Shown here: positions 53,531 to 62,747 of the stretch, piece after piece
Position numbering within the stretch: the first letter of the stretch is position 1
How the letters are laid out: every line of letters starts with the position of its first letter
NCBI GenBank assembly: GCA_947500385.1
Contig: CANMSA010000013.1
Coordinates: 1 to 64,000 of the forward strand
Length of the DNA: 64,000 nt
From: an uncultured Flavobacteriaceae bacterium
GTDB lineage: Bacteria; Bacteroidota; Bacteroidia; Flavobacteriales; Flavobacteriaceae
Direction of reading: 5' to 3'
Notes under the pieces: generated by a model
Seen by the model: the letters and a program-made list of their open reading frames with translations, nothing else
Database searches by the model: none
Told to the model about the DNA's origin: nothing
Translations under genes and position numbers: made by a program

Positions 53531-54568
53531 TTAATAACTGGTCTCATCCAAAGTTACCTTTCCCCTGAAAGTTTTATATACGAAGTAAGTATAGCCCAAT
53601 ACCAATGGCCCACCTATAGCGACCATTACCATCATGATACGCAAGGTTTTGGTCGAAGCCGCTGCATTGTATACATCAATACTGTATTTAGGGTCGACCG
53701 TAGAGAACAGCAAGGTAGGATACAATTCAATGGCCACCAAAGTCAACAACAAGGAAATCGTGACACAGGAAAAGAAAAACGCATTACGATACTGGCCCTT
53801 GTTGGCCAAACGAGGTACATTCGCTATACAAAAAAATGTCGCGACCGGCACCCCAAAGAGTATCGGGTTACTTTTGAAAGCATCGGACAGATGTGGAATA
53901 TACAGCAAGGTGTACAAGGTGGTAATTCCAAAACTGATTATAAAAAAAATCATGCTCTTTTTTAAAAGCAGGGTCAATTTTGCAAAAAGTCGACCTTCGG
54001 TCTTAAGCAATAAGTAAATCGCCCCATGTACCATAAACAAGGCCAGGGTAGTAATCCCGGTCATTAAAGCATAGGGATTTAAAAATTCGAAAAAGCCCGC
54101 TCCCTGATATTGGTATTGAGGGCCGATCGCGATGCCTTGCAGTACATTGCCCAATACGACTCCCAACAAAAACGCCAATAAGGTGCTGGATACGCTATAG
54201 CCGATATCCCAAGTTTTACGCCACCATGCCATTTCCTCTTTCCCTCTAAATTCGATCGAGATGGCCCTGAAGATAATGCAGACCAGAAACAGCATAAAGG
54301 GTACGTACAAAGAAGAGAACAAGGTGGCATACATGACCGGGAAGCCGGCAAACAAAGCTCCTCCCCCAATAACCAACCATACTTCGTTTCCATCCCATAC
54401 GGGACCAACGGCATTGAGTGCTACGCGTCTGCTGTGTTCTTTCTTAAAAAACAAATGCCAAGCGCCCGCCCCAAAATCAAAACCATCCAAAATTGCATAG
54501 CCAGAAAACAGCGCTCCGATGACCAAAAACCACCACGTGGGGTAATCCAATCCTAAAAATGTTTCCAT
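53531..54568 (-). CDS. cydB: Cytochrome bd ubiquinol oxidase subunit II
   Basis: The 345-residue second subunit of cytochrome bd oxidase, with about eight or nine helices. The N-terminal WWFLVIGALFSGYAILDGFDFGAGAWH and the WDGNEVWL motif (about 58-65) are diagnostic. It lacks extra soluble domains. It follows cydA by 6 bp. Confidence 0.96.
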   Translation of the reverse strand: METFLGLDYPTWWFLVIGALFSGYAILDGFDFGAGAWHLFFKKEHSRRVALNAVGPVWDGNEVWLVIGGGALFAGFPVMYATLFSSLYVPFMLFLVCIIFRAISIEFRGKEEMAWWRKTWDIGYSVSSTLLAFLLGVVLGNVLQGIAIGPQYQYQGAGFFEFLNPYALMTGITTLALFMVHGAIYLLLKTEGRLFAKLTLLLKKSMIFFIISFGITTLYTLLYIPHLSDAFKSNPILFGVPVATFFCIANVPRLANKGQYRNAFFFSCVTISLLLTLVAIELYPTLLFSTVDPKYSIDVYNAAASTKTLRIMMVMVAIGGPLVLGYTYFVYKTFRGKVTLDETSY

Positions 54569-54574
54569 AACTAC

Positions 54575-55954
54575 TTAATTTCCTGTTAGTACACCGGTTA
54601 TCTCCTTTGTTAGTGGCCGATCACTTTCTTCCGTATCGTCATAGGGCCCGTGCTTTATTTTCTTGTTGAGCAAATAGACAAACAATAGGAATAGCAGGGT
54701 ATATACTACCATAAAAAGGATAAGGGAAAATAACACCTGATTGGCGGAGACAGCTTGTGAAAAAGCATCAGAAGTGCGTAAAAGCCCGTACACCACCCAT
54801 GGTTGTCTGCCCATCTCTGCAGCAAACCAACCTACTTGATTTGCGATTTGCGGCAGAAACGCGGTGAATACAAAGGTCCACAGCAACCATCGTTTGTCAA
54901 ACAATTTTCCACGCCACCATTGAAAACAGGCATACACCGAAAGTGCTATCAAGAACATCCCAATGGCAATCATGATATGATAAAACTGAAATACTGCATT
55001 CAACTGGGACGGCCGATCTTCCTCCGGAAAGGCATTCAAACCGGTTACCGGTGTTTCAAAGTCGTAGTCCATCAGAAAGGAAAGACCCCCGGGAATTTTT
55101 AACCCCGTCACTTCTTGGTTCTCTTTATCTACCCATCCTAAAAGGTACATGTCTGCAGGGGCGGAAGCATCAAAATGCCCTTCCATAGCTGCCAATTTTG
55201 CGGGTTGATTTTTAGCGACCCCTTCCGCGGAGCTATGGCCGGTTACCAATTGCCCAAGAGAAAAAACGGTCGCAACGACGAGTGTTAGTTTAAACGCTTT
55301 CTTGGAAATTAATACAAAGCGGCCCTTTAAAATGTAATACGCATGTACGCTCAGTATCAGAAAGGCGCCGGCTAAAAAGGCACCCAGCCATACATATAAT
55401 ATTCTGTCGACGCTTGACGGATTGAACACCATGGCCCAGAAATCGGTTATTTCGGCCCGGGCGTTAAATCCTTCCCCAACGATATGATACCCTGCCGGGG
55501 TTTGTTGCCAGCTATTTGCTACCACGATCCAAATAGCTGAAAACATAGAACCCAAAAACACTCCGATCGTCGAAACAAGATGTACCCATGGTTTTACACG
55601 GTTCCATCCGAACAGGAGTACCCCTAAAAACCCGCTTTCGAGTGCGAAGGCAAAAATCCCCTCCGCCGCCAACGCGCTACCAAAAATATCGCCGACATAG
55701 CGAGAATAAACGGCCCAGTTGGTACCGAATTCAAACTCCATCACGATACCGGTTACCACCCCTATGCCAAACGTAAGGGCAAAGATCTTCGTCCAGAACT
55801 TGGCGAGCACATGATATTCCTTGTTTTTGGTGCGAATATAGAGGCTTTCGAAAACGACCATGACGAGTCCAAGGCCAATGCTCAAAGGAGGATATATGTA
55901 ATGGAATGCAATGGTAAAAGCGAATTGGATACGGGCAAGAATTTCAACATCCAT
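54575..55954 (-). CDS. cydA: Cytochrome bd ubiquinol oxidase subunit I
   Basis: The 459-residue haem-bearing subunit of cytochrome bd, a high-affinity terminal oxidase used at low oxygen and under nitrosative or sulfide stress. The N-terminal His in FAFTIAFHYIYPPLSIG, the GRQPWVVYG segment (about 378-386) and the Q-loop region VAKNQPAKLAAMEGHF are visible; the Q-loop is of the short type. It is 101 bp downstream of the hydroxyproline operon on the same strand. On the minus strand, TATCTTTA with a TTG about 23 nt upstream is a possible promoter. cydC/D and cydX are absent here. Confidence 0.96.
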   Translation of the reverse strand: MDVEILARIQFAFTIAFHYIYPPLSIGLGLVMVVFESLYIRTKNKEYHVLAKFWTKIFALTFGIGVVTGIVMEFEFGTNWAVYSRYVGDIFGSALAAEGIFAFALESGFLGVLLFGWNRVKPWVHLVSTIGVFLGSMFSAIWIVVANSWQQTPAGYHIVGEGFNARAEITDFWAMVFNPSSVDRILYVWLGAFLAGAFLILSVHAYYILKGRFVLISKKAFKLTLVVATVFSLGQLVTGHSSAEGVAKNQPAKLAAMEGHFDASAPADMYLLGWVDKENQEVTGLKIPGGLSFLMDYDFETPVTGLNAFPEEDRPSQLNAVFQFYHIMIAIGMFLIALSVYACFQWWRGKLFDKRWLLWTFVFTAFLPQIANQVGWFAAEMGRQPWVVYGLLRTSDAFSQAVSANQVLFSLILFMVVYTLLFLLFVYLLNKKIKHGPYDDTEESDRPLTKEITGVLTGN

Positions 55955-56055
55955 GGCAAGCTATTTTACCCTATAAAGATACGAAAAACGGCTCTTTTTA
56001 ACGCCAACGAAGTGCTATGAAAAACCCTTTTATTATGTTAAAAAGAGGAGTTGGA

Positions 56056-57303
56056 TCAAAAGGAACGATGGGGGGTAAACGGCCTAACATCCATAGAAGT
56101 TTTTTGCCCTCCGATAAGCTCGGAAACCAGCTTACCTGTGGCCGGCCCCAAGCTCCATCCCATCATGGCATGCCCTGTGGCCAAGGTCAAATTTTTATAT
56201 TTTTTTGCCCTTCCAATATAGGGCAACCCATCTGGTGATACCGGTCGCATTCCCGTTTGGGCAGCAGCTATTTCGTTTTGTGTAATTTCCAATTCGGGAT
56301 AAAAGGTTTTCGCACCTTTGGCAATGGCCAATACCCGTTCTTTTCGAATGATGTCATTGATCCCTGAAAATTCCATAGTTCCCGCAAAACGGGTAAAACC
56401 TTGCATTGGCGTGACGGCCATTTTTGCTTCCATCAAAATGGCCGGCATACCAATTCCAGTGGGCCTTTCAACATTGATACGATAGCCCTTCCCCGCTTGT
56501 AAGGGAAGTTTTAGATTCATTTTTTTTGCTAAAACCCCACTCCATGAACCTGCCGCAAGCACCACTTCATCCGGCTCATATGCCTCCTTGGACGTTTGCA
56601 CCCGATCAATACGTTGGTGGTTGAATGAGATATCCAAGACCTCTTCGTTGGTCCTAATTTTTACTCCTACACGTTTAAGATGCTGTAGTAGTTTTGGCAT
56701 TACTTCTGTGGGGGTAGTATGGCCATCACATTCGTAATGAATGGCTCCTTTGGCATCGATCTGTATGTTTGGCTCTATCTTTGTCAACGCCGATCGATCT
56801 AACTCGGACACTTCCAATCCTAGAAACTTAGCTTTTCGCGCCACTTCCATTTCATGTTCGTAGGAGGCATCTGTTTTGTAAAGCATCAAAAGGCCCTTTC
56901 GCTCCAACTGAAAATCCCCTAAATCCCCGGAAGCTTTTATAGCTTCGAAAAGTTCACGGCTTAAAATATTGATCTCCTTGATTACGGGAATGGCTTTTTC
57001 TACTTTCGCTTTTGTAGACGATTTATGAAAGTACCACGACCATTTGAAAAACCCTGTATCCCAGCGGGGTTTCATATAAAAAGGACTCGCCGAATTAAAC
57101 ATCATTTTTATGCCCGTGGCTATCATTCCCGGGGAAGCCAGGGGAATAATATGACTGGGCGTAATGTAACCTGCATTTACAAAAGACGCCCCTGAGGTAA
57201 TGTCAGATTTATCTATTACGGTCACGTCATGACCTTCTTTCTGTAAAAAGTAGGCACTACTTAAACCTACAATCCCCCCTCCAATGATTACGATATTGCT
57301 CAA
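56056..57303 (-). CDS. D-amino-acid dehydrogenase, probable D-hydroxyproline dehydrogenase
   Basis: A 415-residue FAD-dependent DadA-type oxidoreductase. GGGIVGLSSAYFL (about 8-20) is the FAD Rossmann motif; the C-terminal GMRPVSPDGLPYIG and ATGHAMMGWSLGPATGKLV complete the FAD site. In this operon it should oxidise cis-4-hydroxy-D-proline to 1-pyrroline-4-hydroxy-2-carboxylate, with electrons to the respiratory chain. Last of five co-directional genes, 20 bp after the epimerase. Confidence 0.88.
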   Translation of the reverse strand: MSNIVIIGGGIVGLSSAYFLQKEGHDVTVIDKSDITSGASFVNAGYITPSHIIPLASPGMIATGIKMMFNSASPFYMKPRWDTGFFKWSWYFHKSSTKAKVEKAIPVIKEINILSRELFEAIKASGDLGDFQLERKGLLMLYKTDASYEHEMEVARKAKFLGLEVSELDRSALTKIEPNIQIDAKGAIHYECDGHTTPTEVMPKLLQHLKRVGVKIRTNEEVLDISFNHQRIDRVQTSKEAYEPDEVVLAAGSWSGVLAKKMNLKLPLQAGKGYRINVERPTGIGMPAILMEAKMAVTPMQGFTRFAGTMEFSGINDIIRKERVLAIAKGAKTFYPELEITQNEIAAAQTGMRPVSPDGLPYIGRAKKYKNLTLATGHAMMGWSLGPATGKLVSELIGGQKTSMDVRPFTPHRSF

Positions 57304-57323
57304 AACAGTCTGTACTTTATGTT

Positions 57324-58331
57324 TTAAATGACTTGAAACCCCTGTGCATATGGATCCTCGTCATCAATGATAATCGTATTAAAGCCATACACCCTGGCCC
57401 AGCCTTGTACGCTCGGAATAATTGCCTGTTTCCCCCCTATCACGCTGGCCGCTTCAACCGTACCCACGAATTGGGAACCAATGAAACTTTCATGAATAAA
57501 AGGCTCCCCAATGGCAAGTTGGCCCTTTGCATACCATTGCGCCATCCTGGCCGAGGTTCCGGTGCCGCAAGGCGAGCGATCAATAGCCTTGTCGCCATAA
57601 AAAACGGCGTTTCGAGCCGTAGCATTATCGGCCATGGGCGTGCCCGTCCATAGGATATGGCTTACGTTTCGGATAGTGCTATCTTCGGGATGCACAAAGG
57701 CATCTTGATACCGCTCGTTTATCTTGGTTCGTATATCCTGACTAAATTGAATAAGTGTACTGGCCGAAAAATCCTGTATCCCGGAAAAATTTTCTTGTAT
57801 ATCAATAATGGCATAAAAATTCCCTCCGTAAGCGACGTCGAACACCAATTCCCCAAGTCCGGTACTGGGGATAGTTAAATCAGTGGCCGCAAGGTAAGAT
57901 TTGACGTTGGTCAGCTTTACCCACTCTACCTTTTTTCCGCTTTGGCCATATGTGATTTGTACCAATCCGGCCGGCGTTTCCATACGCACTTTACCCGGAA
58001 TCTTTGGGATTATCAATCCTTCTTCAATACCGATCGTAATGGATCCAATGGTCCCGTGACCACACATGGGAAGGCAACCACTGGTTTCAATAAACAAGAT
58101 ACCCAAGTCATTTTCGGGATTCGAAGGCGGATAAAAAATACTACCACTCATCATATCATGGCCCCGCGGTTCGAACATCAACCCTTTCCGAATCCAATCG
58201 AATTCTTTTAAAAAATGTTGCCGCTTAGCACTCATAGTATCCCCTATTAACCGAGGGGCTCCGCTTTTAACGACCCGAACGGGATTACCACAGGTATGCG
58301 CGTCAATGCATTCGAAAGTACTACGAGCCAT
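57324..58331 (-). CDS. 4-hydroxyproline 2-epimerase
   Basis: A 335-residue proline-racemase-superfamily enzyme. Both catalytic Cys are present, C90 in MCGHGTIG and C255 in SPCGTGTSA, which marks racemases/epimerases and excludes 3-hydroxyproline dehydratases, where one is replaced. It would convert trans-4-hydroxy-L-proline to cis-4-hydroxy-D-proline. I start at 58331 (MARSTFECIDAHTCGNP), the family-typical N-terminus; the 30 extra upstream codons belong to the overlapping DUF885 gene. The overlap with that gene is 11 bp. Confidence 0.92.
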   Translation of the reverse strand: MARSTFECIDAHTCGNPVRVVKSGAPRLIGDTMSAKRQHFLKEFDWIRKGLMFEPRGHDMMSGSIFYPPSNPENDLGILFIETSGCLPMCGHGTIGSITIGIEEGLIIPKIPGKVRMETPAGLVQITYGQSGKKVEWVKLTNVKSYLAATDLTIPSTGLGELVFDVAYGGNFYAIIDIQENFSGIQDFSASTLIQFSQDIRTKINERYQDAFVHPEDSTIRNVSHILWTGTPMADNATARNAVFYGDKAIDRSPCGTGTSARMAQWYAKGQLAIGEPFIHESFIGSQFVGTVEAASVIGGKQAIIPSVQGWARVYGFNTIIIDDEDPYAQGFQVI

Positions 58332-60093
58332 GGCGTTCCTTTTCAATATACGTATTGATACGGCTTTCCAGTATGGCCAAGGTAACTGTACCTTGCGCAA
58401 GAACCACTTCATGAAAATCACGAATATCGAATTCGGTTCCGAGGGCCTCTTCCGCTTTTGCCCTGAGCGCTCGTATCTTCAACTCCCCAATTTTATAGGA
58501 AAGTGCCTGTCCTGGCCATGAAATATAGCGATCTGTTTCAGTATTCACCTCGTGCAATGATAATGCAGTGTTGGCAGTCATATAATCGACTACCTGCGCG
58601 CGAGACCATCCCTTTGCATGTAAGCCGGTATCTACTACCAAGCGACAAGCCCTCCACATTTCATAGGTTAGCTTGCCAAAATGTTCATAAGTGGTGGTGT
58701 ACATACCCATCTCTTCGGCTAAAAACTCCGAATACAGTCCCCACCCTTCTCCATAGGCCGATAAATAGAGGTCTTTTCTAAATTGGGGAATACTATCCCC
58801 CAATTCGGCATTCAACGCCCCCTGCAAGTGATGTCCGGGGACGGCCTCGTGGACCGTAAGAGAGGGTAAGGTATAGAGCGTTCTGCTGGGCAGGTCGTAG
58901 GTGTTGACCCAATAATACCCGGGATCGGTGCTATTTTTTTCGGTGCCTACATACCTGCCACCGGTATATTTGGGAGCAATGGCATCTGGTACGGGTGCTA
59001 CACCATACGGTTTCCGTGGTAGGGATTTAAAAAATCGTGGTAATTGCTCATCTGCACGTTTCGCCATATCCCGTGCGATCATCAGCAATTGTTCTGGTGT
59101 TTTGGCATAAAACTGCTCGTCGGTTCTCAAAAAGGTCAAAAAATCCCCAAAACTGCCCGTAAAACCTAATTCTGCTATAATTGTTTCCATTTTGGCTTTG
59201 ATACGCGCTACTTCGTTCAATCCGATTTCATGAATATCTTCGGCACTGTAATCGGTACTGGTGGTGTAAAAATTAATTCTGTTTTGGTAATAAGCGACAC
59301 CATTAGGGGTCTCCGAAACTCCTACAGCGGTTCGGGTACTTGGTATATACTCATCCTCAAAAAAGATTTTGATGCGCTTAAACTGGGGTATTACCTTTTC
59401 TTGAATGGCTTCTTTTGCCGCTATTAACACAGAATCTTTTATGCGTTGGGAAAGTGTACCCGGAAGGTTTTTGAAGGGGGAGTAATAATAACTATCCTCA
59501 AAGTGCGATACAATATGATCTTCATAGGTACTTTCGTAGCCCTTGAACATAATCTTCGGTTGTGAAACTCCTTTTTGTAATCCTTCGCGCAGATTTACCA
59601 GGTATTGATCTACGAAATTCGGAATGGCGTTCAACTTGTCAAGGTAGTCCTTGACTTGTTCGTAACTGGTCAATGGGCGCACGTAGTAGGTAAGATTGCT
59701 GTGAAATCCGGAATCGGACAACAACGGGTTCAAATAGCGCTCAAACGAATAAAAATCAATTTGGTCTTGAAGTACGAATTGTAACAGTTCGAAAGAAATT
59801 CGATCGGTTTCTTTCAAAGCTTCCGTATCGACACCTTCAAGGGCCGTTAACAGCGATTCAGCGAAGTTTGCCTCTGCCTCATAATATTCTTTTGTAAAAA
59901 GTCCAAGCGGAAATTCGGACTTGTCATAGCCTTCGTGATTTTCATAGGTTTCAATGATATCCAACAAGGCGTCCCCTGGGTTTTTTGAAGCCGGGGTACA
60001 GGCCAAAAAACTGAGAAAGCAAACGGCGCTTAGCACGCAAAACGCATTGTTTGACACGCTATTAAACAATTGCATTTTTTGTTGATTTACCAT
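58321..60093 (-). CDS. DUF885-family metallopeptidase-like lipoprotein in the hydroxyproline operon
   Basis: A 590-residue exported lipoprotein (LSFLAC, lipid Cys about 32) of the DUF885 family, predicted zinc metallopeptidases. HEAVPGHH (415-422) gives the metal-binding His residues and Glu, and GEGW (448-451) the third-ligand Glu. Few DUF885 proteins are characterised. It overlaps the upstream aldehyde dehydrogenase gene by 32 bp (14 bp if the ATG at 60075 is used) and the downstream epimerase gene by 11 bp, so it is translated as part of the operon. I infer a role in releasing hydroxyproline from peptides. Confidence 0.88.
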   Translation of the reverse strand: MVNQQKMQLFNSVSNNAFCVLSAVCFLSFLACTPASKNPGDALLDIIETYENHEGYDKSEFPLGLFTKEYYEAEANFAESLLTALEGVDTEALKETDRISFELLQFVLQDQIDFYSFERYLNPLLSDSGFHSNLTYYVRPLTSYEQVKDYLDKLNAIPNFVDQYLVNLREGLQKGVSQPKIMFKGYESTYEDHIVSHFEDSYYYSPFKNLPGTLSQRIKDSVLIAAKEAIQEKVIPQFKRIKIFFEDEYIPSTRTAVGVSETPNGVAYYQNRINFYTTSTDYSAEDIHEIGLNEVARIKAKMETIIAELGFTGSFGDFLTFLRTDEQFYAKTPEQLLMIARDMAKRADEQLPRFFKSLPRKPYGVAPVPDAIAPKYTGGRYVGTEKNSTDPGYYWVNTYDLPSRTLYTLPSLTVHEAVPGHHLQGALNAELGDSIPQFRKDLYLSAYGEGWGLYSEFLAEEMGMYTTTYEHFGKLTYEMWRACRLVVDTGLHAKGWSRAQVVDYMTANTALSLHEVNTETDRYISWPGQALSYKIGELKIRALRAKAEEALGTEFDIRDFHEVVLAQGTVTLAILESRINTYIEKERHGS

Positions 60094-61648
60094 TAACCAA
60101 TCTACTGATTTTTAAAGGATTGGAGTTTTTTAATGCTTCAGGCAACGCATGGTCTGGCCAGTTTTGATAACTCAATGGCCGTACCCAACGTTTTATGGAA
60201 TGAATCCCCACTGCTCCAAAGCGACTATCGGTAGACGCAGGATACGGGCCGCCATGCTGCATCGATGGGCACACTTCCACACCAGTGGGTACTCCGTTAA
60301 AAATAATACGACCTACTCTTCCTTGTAGGGTTTCAATAAGTATATCGTTGGATTCCAAATCCTCGTTCGATCCTAGGATGGTACCTGTTAGTTGTCCTTC
60401 TAAATTTCCAATAATACCGGTAAGCTCCTTCATATCGGCACAACGCACCACTATTGAAAAGGGCCCGAACACTTCCTTATGCAGGGAGGGGTTCTTTAAA
60501 AAATCACTTCCCGATACAGTAATCACTTTTTGCGTACCGAAATTGGCCGCTACCGCTCCGCTATACGATCCGGCCACGGTAACCCCTTCTTGGGCAGCGA
60601 GCGTTGTTTTGCCTTTTTCAAAATTGCCATGAATCGTAGGGTGCAACATGCAAATAGGAGCTACTTCTTCAATCGCCGACCCCAAAGCTTTTATAAAAGC
60701 ATCGAGCGCGCTACTCTCAATTCCAAAAATTAATCCAGGATTGGTACAAAACTGCCCTGCACCCAACGTAATGGAACCTGCATACTGTTCTGCCCACTCA
60801 GTTCTCTTCTCTTGAAGTGCCGATGGTAAGGCCACCACTGGGTTTACACTTCCCATTTCCGCAAAGACGGGTATGGGCTCCGCTCTTTGGGACGCCAAAT
60901 CAAACAAAGCACGTCCTCCGCGAATACTGCCTGTGAAACCCACGCCTTTTACGCCCGGGTGCTGTACCAACTGTACCCCAACTTCGATACCGCTGCTATT
61001 CAAGTTGGAAAAAACACCATTGGGCATGCCTGTTTTCTCGGCAGCCCGCACAATTGCCGAGGCTACTAGTTCACCGGTACCAGCATGCATGGGGTGGCTC
61101 TTTACGATTACAGGGCAGCCGGCAGCAAAGGCTGCGGCCGTATCGCCACCAGCCGTTGAATAGGCCAACGGAAAATTACTGGCTCCAAAAACCACAATAG
61201 GTCCTAATGGAACACTCATTTTACGCAAATCCACTTTGGGCGAAGGGGTTCGTTCGGGTTGTGCAGTATCAATGCTCGCCTCTACCCAAGAACCTTCCCC
61301 GACCAACTCCGCAAAAGCGCGAAGTTGCCCTACTGTTCTGCCACGCTCGCCCTTTGCGCGTCCTTCGGGCAGACCCGTTTCCGAGCAGTATACCTGAATC
61401 AACGCATCATCCAACGCTACTATTTCGTCAGCGATGGCGTCTAAAAAGGACGCTTTCCTTGTAGCCTCTACCCTTCTAAACTCTTTAAACGCTTGGGTAG
61501 CCAAGTCTACTGCCTTGGCCACCTCATGGCTCGATGCTTCCTTATAAACCGGTTCATTTTCGAGGTTCAATAAAGGGTTGAAGGTTTTATAGGTGGTGGT
61601 GCCTTCTGCAGACAAATTAGATCCAATATAGTTTTTTCCTGTAATCAT
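60062..61648 (-). CDS. 2-oxoglutarate-semialdehyde (2,5-dioxovalerate) dehydrogenase
   Basis: A 528-residue aldehyde dehydrogenase of the NADP+-dependent type III KGSADH group. Catalytic E264 is in FAEMGSVNPV and C301 in AGQFCTNPG; FTGSIRGG is the cofactor segment. It oxidises 2-oxoglutarate semialdehyde to 2-oxoglutarate, the last step of hydroxyproline catabolism and also of non-phosphorylative pentose oxidation. Second gene of the operon, 28 bp after the deaminase. Confidence 0.9.
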   Translation of the reverse strand: MITGKNYIGSNLSAEGTTTYKTFNPLLNLENEPVYKEASSHEVAKAVDLATQAFKEFRRVEATRKASFLDAIADEIVALDDALIQVYCSETGLPEGRAKGERGRTVGQLRAFAELVGEGSWVEASIDTAQPERTPSPKVDLRKMSVPLGPIVVFGASNFPLAYSTAGGDTAAAFAAGCPVIVKSHPMHAGTGELVASAIVRAAEKTGMPNGVFSNLNSSGIEVGVQLVQHPGVKGVGFTGSIRGGRALFDLASQRAEPIPVFAEMGSVNPVVALPSALQEKRTEWAEQYAGSITLGAGQFCTNPGLIFGIESSALDAFIKALGSAIEEVAPICMLHPTIHGNFEKGKTTLAAQEGVTVAGSYSGAVAANFGTQKVITVSGSDFLKNPSLHKEVFGPFSIVVRCADMKELTGIIGNLEGQLTGTILGSNEDLESNDILIETLQGRVGRIIFNGVPTGVEVCPSMQHGGPYPASTDSRFGAVGIHSIKRWVRPLSYQNWPDHALPEALKNSNPLKISRLVNGKSTKNAIV

Positions 61649-61676
61649 TTGTGTACGCGTTAACTAGGTTTGTTGA

Positions 61677-62603
61677 CTATTCAACTAGGTTAAGGTTTTT
61701 ATAAGCCGGTAAACTTGGTCGTGTTCGCAAGCCATTCTCTATGATCTGTAATACCCGTTTACGTTCCTCTCCTTGAAGTGGAAGCCTTGGAGGTCGTACT
61801 TGTTCAGTTCCGATTCCCGTAGCAACCTCGGCCAACTTAATGTTCTGAACCAACTGCGGACTAATATCCAATTCTAGGAGCGGTAAGAACCAACGATAAA
61901 TTTCAAGGGCTTCTTCAATTCTTCCGGCTTTTGCCAGCTCATATATGGCCACCGTTTCGGCCGGAAAAGCGCATACCAATCCGGCGACCCAACCATCGGC
62001 CCCGACAAGCAAACTTTCCAATGCCAAGGTATCCACTCCACATAAAATAGCCAGCTCGTCTCCGAAACGATTTCTTAGACGACCAATATTGGTGATATCG
62101 CGCGTAGATTCCTTAACAGCCTGAATCGTCTTTACGGTTATCAACTCCTCGAACATGCGAACGGTCACTTCTATCTTATAATCTACTGGGTTGTTGTAAA
62201 TCATAATGGGCAAATTGCTATTGCGGGCAATTTCCTTAAAATAAACGACCGTTTCATAATCGGTAGACTTATAGCGCATTGGAGGTAACACCATCAAGGC
62301 ATTGGCTCCGGCCTTTTCCGCCGATTGCGCCACCTCTATGGCAGCTTTTGTTGCCTGCTCGGCAATGGTCATAGTCACCGGAACGGTTCCGCTGGCCAAA
62401 CCAACGGCTTCCCTAATAAGTGTTAACTTCTCTTGTTTTCGAAGGGTACTGGCTTCCCCCAAGGAACCACCCAAAATGATACCATGTACCCCGGCGTTCA
62501 ACTGCGCTTTCATATTCTTACCGAACATCCCCAGGTCTAAACTATCGTCATCCTTGAACTTGGTGGTGACCGCTGGCATTATGCCTTTCCATTGTACTTT
62601 CAT
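61677..62603 (-). CDS. DapA-family 1-pyrroline-4-hydroxy-2-carboxylate deaminase
   Basis: A 308-residue (beta/alpha)8 Schiff-base lyase of the dihydrodipicolinate synthase family. The active-site Lys is K164 in QAVKEST and the Tyr is Y136 in IYNNP; GGSLGEAS is the usual substrate-carboxylate loop (GTTGE in true DapA). With the epimerase and dehydrogenase neighbours the expected reaction is deamination of 1-pyrroline-4-hydroxy-2-carboxylate to 2-oxoglutarate semialdehyde. First gene of the operon, divergent from the AraC regulator. Confidence 0.88.
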   Translation of the reverse strand: MKVQWKGIMPAVTTKFKDDDSLDLGMFGKNMKAQLNAGVHGIILGGSLGEASTLRKQEKLTLIREAVGLASGTVPVTMTIAEQATKAAIEVAQSAEKAGANALMVLPPMRYKSTDYETVVYFKEIARNSNLPIMIYNNPVDYKIEVTVRMFEELITVKTIQAVKESTRDITNIGRLRNRFGDELAILCGVDTLALESLLVGADGWVAGLVCAFPAETVAIYELAKAGRIEEALEIYRWFLPLLELDISPQLVQNIKLAEVATGIGTEQVRPPRLPLQGEERKRVLQIIENGLRTRPSLPAYKNLNLVE

Positions 62604-62628
62604 ATCGGGTATCTTTTCAAATTTACAA

Positions 62629-62636
62629 CAAAAATA
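62629..62636 (-). promoter_or_regulatory. -7 element of the hydroxyproline operon
   Basis: TATTTTTG on the minus strand, exact TAnnTTTG, 25 bp upstream of the deaminase start. A second match, TAAATTTG, lies nearer the gene (about 62626-62619). A TTTG at about 62654-62651 could be a short-spaced -33, and it overlaps the first AAAATA box. Confidence 0.5.
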
Positions 62637-62650
62637 ACCGTCTTCTTGCT

Positions 62651-62702
62651 CAAAATAGTACGCTCATTTTATCCAAAATAGAGACTATTTTAACCTAAAA
62701 TA
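62651..62702. promoter_or_regulatory. Triple AAAATA operator candidate between the operon and its AraC regulator
   Basis: CAAAATAG occurs at 62651-62658 and 62674-62681, and CTAAAATA at 62695-62702; AAAATA cores start at 62652, 62675 and 62697, spaced 23 and 22 bp. The second box is also one arm of a perfect dyad AAAATAG-AGA-CTATTTT (62675-62691). Direct repeats about two helical turns apart are the usual binding pattern of AraC-family activators. Confidence 0.55.
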
Positions 62703-62747
62703 TCCAATTAATCCATTTACATGTTAAAATTGAGTTATTTTAGAGCC

